Shown: positions 16,967 to 24,469, numbered from the stretch's first letter. The stretch: DNA of 27,713 bases from JAFDZV01 sp966128725 (GCA_966128725.1 CBHYLN010000069.1:1-27713); one strand, 5' to 3'. Program-made: numbers and translations. Notes: generated from the sequence alone by a model not told the origin.

Positions 16967-18064
16967 ATGAACCTTCAGCAATACGGCTCCAAGGCAACCC
17001 GCTTCGGCTTCGGCGAGGGATTGGTGGAACTTGGCGAACAGGACGAGCGCATCGTGGTGCTCGGCGGCGATATCACCGGCTCGGTGATGACCAATCTGTT
17101 CCGCGACCGCTTCCCGGATCGTTTCTTCTCGATGGGCATCGCCGAGCAGAACGCAACAACCGTGGCCGCGGGCCTGGCGCTCTCCGGCAAGGTTCCGTTC
17201 TTCGCCAGCTACGGCGCCTTCTGCGCGCTTCGCAATGCGGATCAGCTTCGGATCTCGGTGTGTTATAACGAAGCCAATGTCAAGATCGGCGGCGGGCACT
17301 CCGGCATCTCGGTTGGCCCCGACGGCGCAACGCACCAGATACTGGAGGACATGGCGTTTCTGCGCGCGCTGCCGCACATGACGCTTGTTGTGCCGTGCGA
17401 CTACCTGGAAGCCAAGAAGGCAACCATCGCCATCGGCCAGATGGACGGCCCGGCCTACATCCGATTCGGCCGCGAACCGGTTCCGTCGTTCACACGCGAG
17501 GACACGCCGTTCCGCCTTGGCAAGGCCGAGGTGTTCCGCGAAGGCACGGATGTGGCCATCATCGCCACCGGATGCATGGTGTGGGAATCACTTGCCGCCG
17601 CCGAGATGCTGGCCGCCGAAGGCATCCAGGCGCGCGTGATCAACCTGCATACGATCAAGCCGATCGACACCGAAACAATCGCCGCGGCCGCCCGCGAGTG
17701 TGGTGCGATTGTCACCGCCGAGGAACATCAGATCATGGGCGGCATGGGCTCGGCCGTGGCGCAGGTGGTTGTGAAGAACAATCCCGTGCCGATGGAGTTC
17801 GTTGGCGTAACCGATACGTTTGGCGGTTCGGGCAATCCCGACGAGCTGATGAAGGCGTTCGGGCTTACGCAGCAGGATGTATACAACTCGGTGAAGAAGG
17901 TGCTGAAGCGCCGCGCCGGACAGTGGAACGAGGTACAGCCGATGACGAAGATCGGTATCACTAGCAGCGAGCAGCCAAGCGGCTATCCGGTGCCCGGTGT
18001 CACGTTCCCGCTGGATCAGTTGATCGAGGCCGACCGCAAGGCTTCGGAAACACCTGTTGTGTAG
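16967..18064 (+). CDS. Transketolase, C-terminal subunit
   Basis: A 365-residue second half of the split transketolase, with the pyrimidine-binding domain (about 5-170) and the transketolase C-terminal domain (about 185-310). The TPP-activating glutamate lies in FFSMGIAEQNATTVAAGLA, followed by VPFFASYGAFCALRNADQ. IKIGGGHSGISVGPDGATHQ-like residues (VKIGGGHSGISVGPDGATHQ), IRFGREPVP and ARVINLHTIKPID are further family hallmarks. I place the start at ATG 16967, where homology to MNLQQYGSKATRFGFGEGL begins; the open frame extends upstream to 16676 inside the partner gene, but that part is a shadow. About 45 residues after the usual end (from QWNEVQPMTKIG) form an extra Pro-rich tail. Cotranscription with the N-terminal subunit is very likely. 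Confidence 0.95.
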   Translation: MNLQQYGSKATRFGFGEGLVELGEQDERIVVLGGDITGSVMTNLFRDRFPDRFFSMGIAEQNATTVAAGLALSGKVPFFASYGAFCALRNADQLRISVCYNEANVKIGGGHSGISVGPDGATHQILEDMAFLRALPHMTLVVPCDYLEAKKATIAIGQMDGPAYIRFGREPVPSFTREDTPFRLGKAEVFREGTDVAIIATGCMVWESLAAAEMLAAEGIQARVINLHTIKPIDTETIAAAARECGAIVTAEEHQIMGGMGSAVAQVVVKNNPVPMEFVGVTDTFGGSGNPDELMKAFGLTQQDVYNSVKKVLKRRAGQWNEVQPMTKIGITSSEQPSGYPVPGVTFPLDQLIEADRKASETPVV

Positions 18065-18115
18065 TGGTGTAAGCGTTTCGGGGCTGGAACGGCACCGCGT
18101 TACGCGGTATTCCCA

Positions 18116-18152
18116 AAGGGGTGCATCACCGTGCGCCCCTTGTTGTTTATTT
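18116..18152 (+). terminator. Intrinsic terminator after the transketolase genes
   Basis: AAGGGGTGC (18116-18124) pairs with GCGCCCCTT (18133-18141) through a 9-bp stem with one G-U, loop ATCACCGT, then the T-rich GTTGTTTATTT. It lies between the convergent transketolase and crcB genes. A small extra hairpin, ACCGCG-TTA-CGCGGT (18094-18108), precedes it. Confidence 0.72.
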
Positions 18153-18184
18153 CCCCCGGCACAATGCCCGCCGTTGGGCTGCGT

Positions 18185-18559
18185 CTATGCCCGCGCCGCA
18201 AGCGCGGCACCGGCCCAACAGGCCGCAACCGAAAGCACGACGTTTAACGCGGCGCTGGCCAGTGCCCAGCCAACGGCATGCCGGTTGAGCAGTACAAGAG
18301 TCTCCAGTGAAAACGCGGAGAACGTTGTGAAGCCACCGCAGAAACCGGTGGCGATCAACAATCGCATCCGCTCGCTGGAAGGCCCGGCGTCAACAAATGT
18401 GGCGGCGGCAAGGCCGATCACGAATCCGCCGATCACGTTCACGAGCAATGTGCCAAGCGGAATCGGCAACGGAAGCAAACGCGTGGCCGATTGCACGGCG
18501 TAGCGAAGTACGCCACCAAATGCCGATCCTGCGGCCACGATACATACGTTGATGACCAT
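18185..18559 (-). CDS. crcB: Fluoride exporter CrcB/Fluc
   Basis: A 124-residue inner-membrane protein with four hydrophobic segments, the normal size for the Fluc family. It is a dual-topology fluoride channel that relieves cytoplasmic fluoride. Signature motifs are GGVLRY (15-20, Arg19), GTLLVNVIGGFVIG (36-49, Asn41) and GFCGGFTTFSAFSLE (72-86, with the T78/T79/F80/S81 stretch and Phe83). The start ATG 18559 fits the family N-terminus. It is divergent from moaC with only 12 bp between the two start codons, so its promoter must lie inside moaC. I saw no fluoride riboswitch in that gap. Confidence 0.95.
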   Translation of the reverse strand: MVINVCIVAAGSAFGGVLRYAVQSATRLLPLPIPLGTLLVNVIGGFVIGLAAATFVDAGPSSERMRLLIATGFCGGFTTFSAFSLETLVLLNRHAVGWALASAALNVVLSVAACWAGAALAARA

Positions 18560-18571
18560 CGGAGTTAAGGG

Positions 18572-19051
18572 ATGTCTGCATTAACGCACCTGGATGAAGC
18601 CGGAAGCGCGCGCATGGTTGATGTGGGCGGCAAGGAAGTTACGCAGCGCACGGCTGTGGCCGAAGCGATTGTAACGATGTCGACCGAAGCATTTGCAGCG
18701 CTGGCCGCCGGCGCCCTCAAGAAGGGTGACGCGCTGGCGGTTGCCCGCGTGGCCGGCATCATGGCCGCCAAGCGCACCAGCGATCTGGTTCCGCTGTGCC
18801 ATCCGCTTGCGATCAACAGTGTTGCCGTGGAGTTCCAACTTCTGGAAGCCGAGGCATCGGTACGGGTGGAAACCATGGTCGCGGTGGCCGGGCGCACGGG
18901 TGTGGAGATGGAAGCCCTTACGGCAGCTTCGGTTGCCGCGCTTACGATCTACGACATGTGCAAGGCCATCGACAAGGCGATCGTGATCCACGGCGTCCGG
19001 CTGCTGGAAAAGAGCGGCGGGAAATCGGGCGCGTACCGCGCCACCGCATGA
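18572..19051 (+). CDS. moaC: Cyclic pyranopterin monophosphate synthase MoaC
   Basis: A 159-residue enzyme of molybdenum cofactor synthesis that converts the MoaA product (3',8-cyclo-7,8-dihydro-GTP) to cyclic pyranopterin monophosphate in the cytoplasm. Family residues appear at the same positions as in E. coli MoaC: Lys51 (LKKGDALAVARVAGI), Cys76/His77 (LCHPL), Glu112 and Glu114 (GVEMEALTA), Asp128 and Lys131 (YDMCKAIDKA). The N-terminus LTHLDEAGSARMVDVGGKE is standard, which fixes the start at ATG 18572. No other moa genes are in the window, so the pathway is dispersed. It is divergent from crcB; the promoter must overlap the crcB 5' region. Confidence 0.97.
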   Translation: MSALTHLDEAGSARMVDVGGKEVTQRTAVAEAIVTMSTEAFAALAAGALKKGDALAVARVAGIMAAKRTSDLVPLCHPLAINSVAVEFQLLEAEASVRVETMVAVAGRTGVEMEALTAASVAALTIYDMCKAIDKAIVIHGVRLLEKSGGKSGAYRATA

Positions 19052-19167
19052 GCCCTCTCCCTCTCGATTGCCCAACCGTATCCAACGTTCGGATATCGTC
19101 CCCCCTTCGGTTATGTTGGCGTGTGCAATCTTCCACGCGGCGAACAGCCAGGGAAGCGACAAGCTGC

Positions 19168-20019
19168 ATGAACACTCGAAACTTCCGCGATCAACCCCAG
19201 GCACATTCCACGTGGCGCTCCGCTGCCGGGCATGCGATGTTGCTTGCCGTTTGCGGCATCATGCTTGCGGCGGCAGGTGATGCCAGCGCGCAGGCGGAAC
19301 GCCCGGCCGGCGACGTGCTGACGCCCAATCAACGAGGGGTTGCCAATCCGATGCGGCTGGGCGTGCGCCTGTCGCTGAATCGTGCGGCGTACTCCAACGA
19401 CCGCTACCTGAACAATGTGCAGTTCGACGTTGGCTCGGTTAACGGCGAAGCGGAGATTTACTCCTCGGCTGCCGGGTTTGGCGTTGGCGGCGGCCTGGAC
19501 CTTGAGTATCCGCTTGGTGGCGGATTTTCGCTGCTTGGCACCGCCGAGTTTCATCACGCGACCTTCAGTTCCAGCGGCCCTGTTTCCGAACCCTGCATCC
19601 ATCCGGACAGCACGCTCGACATCGGAACCTCGATCCATCAGTTTGATGTCGCGCTGGATGCCATCAAGCTTTCGCTGTCGGCAAAGGTGGAGTTCAACGA
19701 ATGGTACCTGCTGGGTGGGATTTCGGCCGAGCACTTCCTGAATACACGCGTTGATCGTGTGCGCACGTTGGGAACACCCGGCTGCGCATATCCCGGCACC
19801 AATGGCGCCACGGTGCTGGAGGAACACGATCCCATACCGAACCCTACACGCGTGCATTACGCGCTGCGGCTTGGCGGCGGCATCGTGTACCAACTCTCCA
19901 AACGCCTTCAGTTCTGCCCCGAGCTTACGTTCGACTTCGGCTCGGGCTCGATCAACAAATCCCCGAACTCCGATCTGGGCATCTACGCACTGAGCGCAAC
20001 GCTGCGCTATGACCTGTGA
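19168..20019 (+). CDS. Outer-membrane beta-barrel-like protein paired with an OmpA lipoprotein
   Basis: A 283-residue exported protein. A long n-region is followed by the hydrophobic AMLLAVCGIMLAAAG and the likely cleavage site SAQA|ERP (residue 43). The mature part shows alternating hydrophobic/polar strands with Gly and aromatic turns (FGVGGGLDLEYPLGGGFSLL, LGGGIVYQLSKRLQF) and ends in YALSATLRYDL, like an outer-membrane barrel. C-terminal strands follow an extracellular-loop-like segment with two cysteines (near PGCAYPG and EPCIHPD). I chose ATG 19168 by the signal peptide; an AGGGAAG-like sequence precedes it and a weak TATGTTGG -7 box lies at 19112-19119. Its stop overlaps the start of the OmpA lipoprotein, so the two are translationally coupled and probably work together. 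Confidence 0.82.
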   Translation: MNTRNFRDQPQAHSTWRSAAGHAMLLAVCGIMLAAAGDASAQAERPAGDVLTPNQRGVANPMRLGVRLSLNRAAYSNDRYLNNVQFDVGSVNGEAEIYSSAAGFGVGGGLDLEYPLGGGFSLLGTAEFHHATFSSSGPVSEPCIHPDSTLDIGTSIHQFDVALDAIKLSLSAKVEFNEWYLLGGISAEHFLNTRVDRVRTLGTPGCAYPGTNGATVLEEHDPIPNPTRVHYALRLGGGIVYQLSKRLQFCPELTFDFGSGSINKSPNSDLGIYALSATLRYDL

Positions 20020-21659
20020 TGATCAGTACCACGGCACCATACCGCACTCGGGCCAACACGTTCCAGACATCGATACGGAACCCGGTCACCACGATCGCCG
20101 GCCCGCTCGGCGCGCGCGCGCGCATCGGCCTGTTGCTTGTGGCGCTTGCTGCATCGGCATTTGCCGCCGGGTGCCGGGGCGGCATCCTTACGGTTCGCCC
20201 GCCCGTGCTATCGGTCGATCAGGTGCGCGCAACAACCGCGACGGTAACACCGGTTGCCGACATCAACTCGGCGGCCGATGACTTCGGCGTGGCAATGCCG
20301 CTGGACACATCCGCCATGTACTTCACGTCATCGCGCAACAGCCGCGAGCAACGGATTTACGCCTCTAGGATGGCCGGCGGCAGGTGGGGTACGCCACAAC
20401 TGGCGGTTGAGATCAACAACGGGCGGAGCAACGGCACACCGAGCATCACGCCGGGCGGAACAACGATGTACTTCGCCGGCGACGAATACGGCTTTGGCGA
20501 CTGCGACCTGTACCAGGTGAACATTGGCCCACGTGGCGCGGTGCCGGCGGGCGAGGCGCCATGGTCGATCCCCCACAACCTCGGGATGGTGATCAACGGG
20601 AGCTATTGGGATTCCGAGCCCTGCATCGCGCCCGACGGCAGCGCCCTGTATTTCGCCAGCGACCGCCCCGGCGGATTTGGCGGCCGCGATATCTGGATGT
20701 GCCGCCGCCGCCACGATGGCACGTGGGACACGCCATCAAACCTGGGCGAGCGCGTGAATACGGAGTTCGACGAGGTTACGCCGTGGATCACGCCCGACGG
20801 ACGCACGCTTACGTTTGCATCCAACGGACGGCCCGGGCTGGGCGGATTCGATGTGTTTGCCATCAGCACCGATGCTTCGGACCAGGTCCGTGCGCAACAC
20901 CTTGGCACTCCCATCAACAGCGCGGCCGACGATATATGCCTTTCGATGTCGGCCAATGGGCAGCGCACGTTCGTGGCCTCGAACAGGCCTGGCGGCGCGG
21001 GCGGGCTGGACATATACGAGATCCGCAACATGACACTGCGGATGGACCCCACGGCCACCGTGCGCGGCACCGTGCACGACCAGGCCGGCACACCGATCCC
21101 CGCCACCATCGAGGTATCGGATATCACGATCGACAAGGTGATCGGCCGATTCGTTGCCGACCCCGAAACCGGCGCGTTCGTACTGGTGCTGCCTCGCGGA
21201 GCCAACTACGGCATCACCGCATCGGCGCCCCAGCACCTGTTCCAGTCGCGCCAGTTGGTGGTGCCACCGGATCTGGAACGGAGCATGGAACAGCGGATCG
21301 ATTTCACGCTCCCCCCGCTCAACGGCAGCACACGCCTGCTGGTGTTTTTCGAGACCGGGCAAAGCAACCTGTTGCGCGAGTCACGGAACGAACTGGATCG
21401 GGTGGTGCGCCTGCTGCTGGACCACCCCTCGCTGAACGTTGAGATTGCCGGCTACACCGACAGCGCTGACGCTCCGGAACAGGCGCTGCCGCTCGCGCGC
21501 GACCGCGCGCAGGCGGTAAAATCCTATCTGGTAGCCAACCGCATATCGGCCGACCGTATCACATCCGTTGGGCGCGGAGCCGAGAAACCCGTGGGCGACA
21601 ACGCCACCGAGGAGGGCCGGGCACAGAACCGACGGGTGGAACTGCGCATCGTTCGTTAG
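20019..21659 (+). CDS. OmpA-family lipoprotein with PD40 beta-propeller and carboxypeptidase-regulatory-like domain
   Basis: A 546-residue protein (GTG 20016 is an alternative start). A hydrophobic signal ends at FAAGC, so Cys52 is probably lipidated. Five PD40/WD40-like blades follow (about 75-345), each with a PDG or equivalent turn and YFAS/TFAS strand, e.g. ITPDGRTLTFASNGRPGLGG and CIAPDGSALYFASDRPGG. Next is a carboxypeptidase-regulatory-like domain (about 345-420, TVRGTVHDQAGTPIPATIEV). The C-terminal OmpA domain (about 430-546) keeps the peptidoglycan-contact Asp481 (GYTDS) and the terminal NRRVE arginines (538-539). It should anchor an outer-membrane complex to peptidoglycan. The order propeller-CRD-OmpA recalls PorE of the type IX secretion system, but the TPR part is missing. 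It overlaps the upstream barrel gene by 1 bp (TGATG). Confidence 0.92.
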   Translation: MISTTAPYRTRANTFQTSIRNPVTTIAGPLGARARIGLLLVALAASAFAAGCRGGILTVRPPVLSVDQVRATTATVTPVADINSAADDFGVAMPLDTSAMYFTSSRNSREQRIYASRMAGGRWGTPQLAVEINNGRSNGTPSITPGGTTMYFAGDEYGFGDCDLYQVNIGPRGAVPAGEAPWSIPHNLGMVINGSYWDSEPCIAPDGSALYFASDRPGGFGGRDIWMCRRRHDGTWDTPSNLGERVNTEFDEVTPWITPDGRTLTFASNGRPGLGGFDVFAISTDASDQVRAQHLGTPINSAADDICLSMSANGQRTFVASNRPGGAGGLDIYEIRNMTLRMDPTATVRGTVHDQAGTPIPATIEVSDITIDKVIGRFVADPETGAFVLVLPRGANYGITASAPQHLFQSRQLVVPPDLERSMEQRIDFTLPPLNGSTRLLVFFETGQSNLLRESRNELDRVVRLLLDHPSLNVEIAGYTDSADAPEQALPLARDRAQAVKSYLVANRISADRITSVGRGAEKPVGDNATEEGRAQNRRVELRIVR

Positions 21660-21688
21660 CACCCGCGCGCAGTGCGTGACCGTTGTCA

Positions 21689-21720
21689 TTGCCGCACACC
21701 ACATCGCAACCGTAGTTTTG
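21689..21720 (+). promoter_or_regulatory. Putative Bacteroidota-type promoter of the Cys/His-rich protein gene
   Basis: TTG (21689-21691), a 21-nt spacer, then TAGTTTTG (21713-21720), matching TAnnTTTG. It shares the 14-mer CGTAGTTTTGCCGG (21711-21724) with the transketolase promoter. The start codon at 21787 is 66 bp downstream. Confidence 0.62.
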
Positions 21721-21786
21721 CCGGCGTTCGCATCCCGCATGGGCTGCACCCCGCGTGGTGGCACGTTACGCCACTACGCCCCCTGC

Positions 21787-22146
21787 ATGCATCGCGCCCT
21801 TGTTTCCATACTGCTTGCCGCCTTCACGTTGTTCGCGAACAGCGCGCCCGTGTTATGGACCATCTACGCCGTACGGGCCAACGCGATTGCCGAGGCATAC
21901 TGTGTCAACCGGAGCAATCCGTGTTGCCATGGGCGATGCCACGTAACGCGCGCAACGCAGGAGCAGCAGAAGGAGAACGGGGCAGATACCGCAACCGGCA
22001 CGCTAAAGCTGGCGGCGTTGTTCCCGCATGCTCCGCGCCTGTTTTTCCCGATCGCCACACACGCACGATTCCAGCAACCGCGCCACGCAGCGCTCCTGGC
22101 CGGTTGGCACCGCCGTGTTGACCACCCTCCGCAGCACCTCGTCTGA
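21787..22146 (+). CDS. Small secreted Cys/His-rich protein, putative metal-related
   Basis: A 119-residue exported protein. The signal peptide MHRALVSILLAAFTLFANSA precedes PVLWTIYAVRANAIAEAYC. The core CVNRSNPCCHGRCH (C39, C46, C47, C51) resembles a Bacteroidota family of small proteins with CVNR..P...C.GKC, from memory often near metal-related outer-membrane proteins. The C-terminus is His-rich (H81, H92, H100, H108, H113, H117; ends HPPQH). These residues could bind a soft metal such as copper, but no metal is proven. The start is ATG 21787; the open frame reaches further upstream to 21568, but that part overlaps the OmpA gene and contains the promoter. The downstream neighbour is a barrel with an N-terminal CxxCxC, 155 bp away, and the two probably form one unit. 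Confidence 0.68.
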   Translation: MHRALVSILLAAFTLFANSAPVLWTIYAVRANAIAEAYCVNRSNPCCHGRCHVTRATQEQQKENGADTATGTLKLAALFPHAPRLFFPIATHARFQQPRHAALLAGWHRRVDHPPQHLV

Positions 22147-22165
22147 GAGACATACGATCACGCAA

Positions 22166-22191
22166 CCGCGCCGCAGTACGTAACGGCGCGG
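22166..22191. repeat. Perfect inverted repeat between the Cys/His protein and barrel genes
   Basis: CCGCGCCG (22166-22173), 10-nt loop, CGGCGCGG (22184-22191). It lies 20 bp after the upstream stop codon. No T-run follows, so it may be a weak terminator or an mRNA processing/stabilising hairpin between cotranscribed genes. Confidence 0.5.
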
Positions 22192-22218
22192 CCCGTTCGC
22201 ACGCACACGGCTGATGGC

Positions 22219-22233
22219 GCGCAATCATTGCGC
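22219..22233. promoter_or_regulatory. Palindromic operator-like site
   Basis: GCGCAAT-C-ATTGCGC is a perfect inverted repeat with 7-bp arms and a one-base centre, 69 bp upstream of ATG 22302. The size and symmetry fit a dimeric repressor site. The regulator is unknown. Confidence 0.45.
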
Positions 22234-22301
22234 ACGTTCGGTCCGCATGCGGTGCGGGCGTCGTCGACGTTCCTTCCGTTCAACGTCAACAATCCGAGAT
22301 C

Positions 22302-23330
22302 ATGACCAGACGACATACATTGGCGGCGGCCTTCGCCGCGTTTTCCTGCATGCTGCTCGCGGGCCTGGCACCGCGGGCAATTGCGTGCGAGTTCTGCAAC
22401 TGCCTGCTCGCCATCAACCCGTATTACTCCTCGACCGACCGGCTGGTGCTCTCCTACCTGTACCAGCAATCCACGCACATGCCTCAGGCAACAGGCACTG
22501 CACCCGTTGGCGGCGGCGGGATTTTGAAACGCGGGCCGAACACGATGGCGCAGCAGGCGGGCATCATAACACTGCCGGGGCTGTACCATCAGGACCACGG
22601 CGGCACACCCGTTACCGAGACGCTGAATACGTTCGAGCTTGCCGCCGAACACCACTTCAACGAACACCTGATGCTCACGGGCATCGTGCCGTTCGCGATG
22701 ATCGCGGTGAGCGGCGCCGAGCCATACCGCGTGTATGGCATCGGCGACCCGATGCTGATGGGGCATTACGTGATCGCCAGCGATGGCGAAGGCATACGCA
22801 CCACACTGCTGGGCGGCGCGGGCATTGACATACCAATCGGCGCCAACAACCTGCACGCGCCCGACGGCGACCGGCTGGACGCCGCAAGCCAGCCTGGGGA
22901 TGGCATCGTGGATGTGCTGTTGAATGCGCGCGGCAGCGTGCAAACCGGATCGTGGATATTCGCCGCCGACGCCTTCGGCCGGATACCAACGGCATCCAAC
23001 CAGTACGGCGACCGGCGTGGAAGCTCGGCGGACATTACCGCTACCGCCAATCTGGAATTGTTCCGTGCCAACGCAAGCAGCACGGCCGTTACAGGATTCG
23101 TGGGCTTGCGGGCCGAGCTGGCCGACGCGGATCGCGTGGACGGCACGGTGGATGCCACAACGCGCCACACAACCGGATTCGCGAATCTGGGCGGGCAGTT
23201 CGTGTACAACAATGTGCGCCTTTCGGCAAGCGCCTCGATACCGGTGTTCGAACGTCGCGGTGGCACGGTGGGAACCGATGGCATACAGGAGCAGGCACGT
23301 CTGGTGGCGTCGGTGGCGTACGAGTTCTAG
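22302..23330 (+). CDS. Outer-membrane barrel-like transporter protein with N-terminal CxxCxC
   Basis: A 342-residue exported protein. The signal peptide MTRRHTLAAAFAAFSCMLLA ends at about residue 28, so the mature protein begins CEFCNC (C29, C32, C34), then NPYYSSTDRLVLSYLYQQS. This resembles a Bacteroidota group of barrel proteins with mature ACxxCGC...NP...SY.YR starts that is often annotated as transporter. The rest has alternating strands with Gly/aromatic turns (HHFNEHLMLTGIVPFAMIAV, TLLGGAGIDIPIGANN, GSWIFAADAFGRIPTA) and a C-terminal strand ending VASVAYEF, a good outer-membrane insertion signal (terminal Phe). The N-terminal cysteines could bind metal or be lipidated (AIAC is a weak lipobox). 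Function is inferred only; its small Cys/His-rich neighbour supports a metal link. Confidence 0.78.
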   Translation: MTRRHTLAAAFAAFSCMLLAGLAPRAIACEFCNCLLAINPYYSSTDRLVLSYLYQQSTHMPQATGTAPVGGGGILKRGPNTMAQQAGIITLPGLYHQDHGGTPVTETLNTFELAAEHHFNEHLMLTGIVPFAMIAVSGAEPYRVYGIGDPMLMGHYVIASDGEGIRTTLLGGAGIDIPIGANNLHAPDGDRLDAASQPGDGIVDVLLNARGSVQTGSWIFAADAFGRIPTASNQYGDRRGSSADITATANLELFRANASSTAVTGFVGLRAELADADRVDGTVDATTRHTTGFANLGGQFVYNNVRLSASASIPVFERRGGTVGTDGIQEQARLVASVAYEF

Positions 23331-23453
23331 CAGCCCGTTGTGGAATGCCGTTCCGGGCATCCTTCGATAACCGTGGGCGGCAGGATGGCCAGGTGAAGGC
23401 GAACGCCTGCACACCAGAAGGCGCCCTTCGGCGATCCGCCGGACCGTTGCCCA

Positions 23454-23509
23454 AAAACCCGGCGGCGTGTGTATCCGCGAACAATGCGGACGCCGCGCCG
23501 CCCGGTTTT
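23454..23509. terminator. Bidirectional terminator between convergent genes
   Basis: AAAACCCGGCGGCG (23454-23467) pairs with CGCCGCCCGGTTTT (23496-23509), 14 bp with one mismatch, enclosing an inner CCGC/GCGG stem. A-rich and T-rich flanks give a U-tail on either strand. It separates the + gene ending at 23330 and the - gene ending at 23576. Confidence 0.8.
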
Positions 23510-23575
23510 CATCGTGGGGCAGGCTGATACGCGCGGCAGGCGTGAACCTGCCGGCACCGGCAGCCCGGGCGCAGC

Positions 23576-24361
23576 TCAGTTCAGCACGAACATGACGCTG
23601 AGATAGGGAATCTTGTAGAGCATCATGCCTGAGTCGGCGCAGTCGCCAAAACAACGGGGGCCAAGCACAAGCCCCGCCTCCCAGACAAATCGACGGCCGT
23701 AGCTCCGCACGCCCGCGGCAGCGAACACACCGTGCATATCGCCAAACGTGCGCCCGCCCGCGGTGTACTCCAACACGGCCTTGTAGCCACGGTCGGACGT
23801 TTCGAGAAACGGCACCGACAGCCCGGCCTGCAACAGGTATTCCACGTTGAGGGTGGCGGTGTCGGTAGTGCCATACGGCAGCGCGGTGGCGTTCAGGTGC
23901 AGCATCGTGCTGCCGTCGCCAAGCGACGTTGCCACGTTATACGCCATCAGCGAACCACGATAGTTCTGATCGCCGCGGCCGTACAGCAAACCGAAATCGG
24001 CACCGGCGGCAAGGCCGCCAAACCAACCATGCTGACCAAGCACCTGCACCTTCACCCCGCCGGTAGCATAGGAGAAATACTCGGGGAATGGTGAATACAG
24101 GCCGCCAACATCCATTTCCATGAATGTGCTGGGCGCGTAGCTCCCGCGCACACCAAGCGGCCCCATTGTGCCAGCCTGGAAATGCCCCGGCGCGATGATC
24201 CTGCCGGTGGACATAACAAACAGCCTGTTGGCGATTGGGTCGGCAACGGTGGATGAAACTTCATCGAGTCCTGAATATGGCTGCGCGTGCGCGGCGGCGC
24301 TCAGAGCCGCGAGCAACACGAGAACGCACGGCGCCACACGGATGGCTCCAGTTCGTCGCAT
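23576..24361 (-). CDS. Exported barrel-like protein of unknown function
   Basis: A 261-residue protein. The signal peptide ends at AAAHA|QPY (residue 26). The mature part starts with NRLFVMSTGRIIAPGHFQAG, then repeats Gly/aromatic strands (YFSYATGGVKVQVLG, GWFGGLAAGADFGLLYG, FVWEAGLVLG) and ends YLSVMFVLN, like a small outer-membrane beta-barrel. Two cysteines sit close together near the end (GPRCFGDCADSG), perhaps a disulfide loop. I do not recognise a specific function. A promoter-like TTG-N20-TAGCTTCG lies about 25 bp upstream, and a shared bidirectional terminator lies downstream. Confidence 0.8.
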   Translation of the reverse strand: MRRTGAIRVAPCVLVLLAALSAAAHAQPYSGLDEVSSTVADPIANRLFVMSTGRIIAPGHFQAGTMGPLGVRGSYAPSTFMEMDVGGLYSPFPEYFSYATGGVKVQVLGQHGWFGGLAAGADFGLLYGRGDQNYRGSLMAYNVATSLGDGSTMLHLNATALPYGTTDTATLNVEYLLQAGLSVPFLETSDRGYKAVLEYTAGGRTFGDMHGVFAAAGVRSYGRRFVWEAGLVLGPRCFGDCADSGMMLYKIPYLSVMFVLN

Positions 24362-24385
24362 AGCGGTACGGATTTCAATCGGCAG

Positions 24386-24416
24386 CGAAGCTACGGAGCG
24401 GGATCGTGGAACTCAA
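24386..24416 (-). promoter_or_regulatory. Putative promoter of the exported barrel-like protein gene
   Basis: On the minus strand TTG (24416-24414), a 20-nt spacer, then TAGCTTCG (24393-24386), one base off TAnnTTTG. It leaves a leader of about 20 nt before ATG 24361. Moderate match only. Confidence 0.45.
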
Positions 24417-24469
24417 GTAGGGGAACAGGATTTACCCCATCAACCCGCGGCGTGCGCAATGCCCGCGAT

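Noticed and set aside
18065..18184. Fluoride riboswitch associated with crcB
   Set aside because: This region is downstream of crcB, and the 12-bp gap upstream of crcB is too short; no riboswitch consensus was seen.
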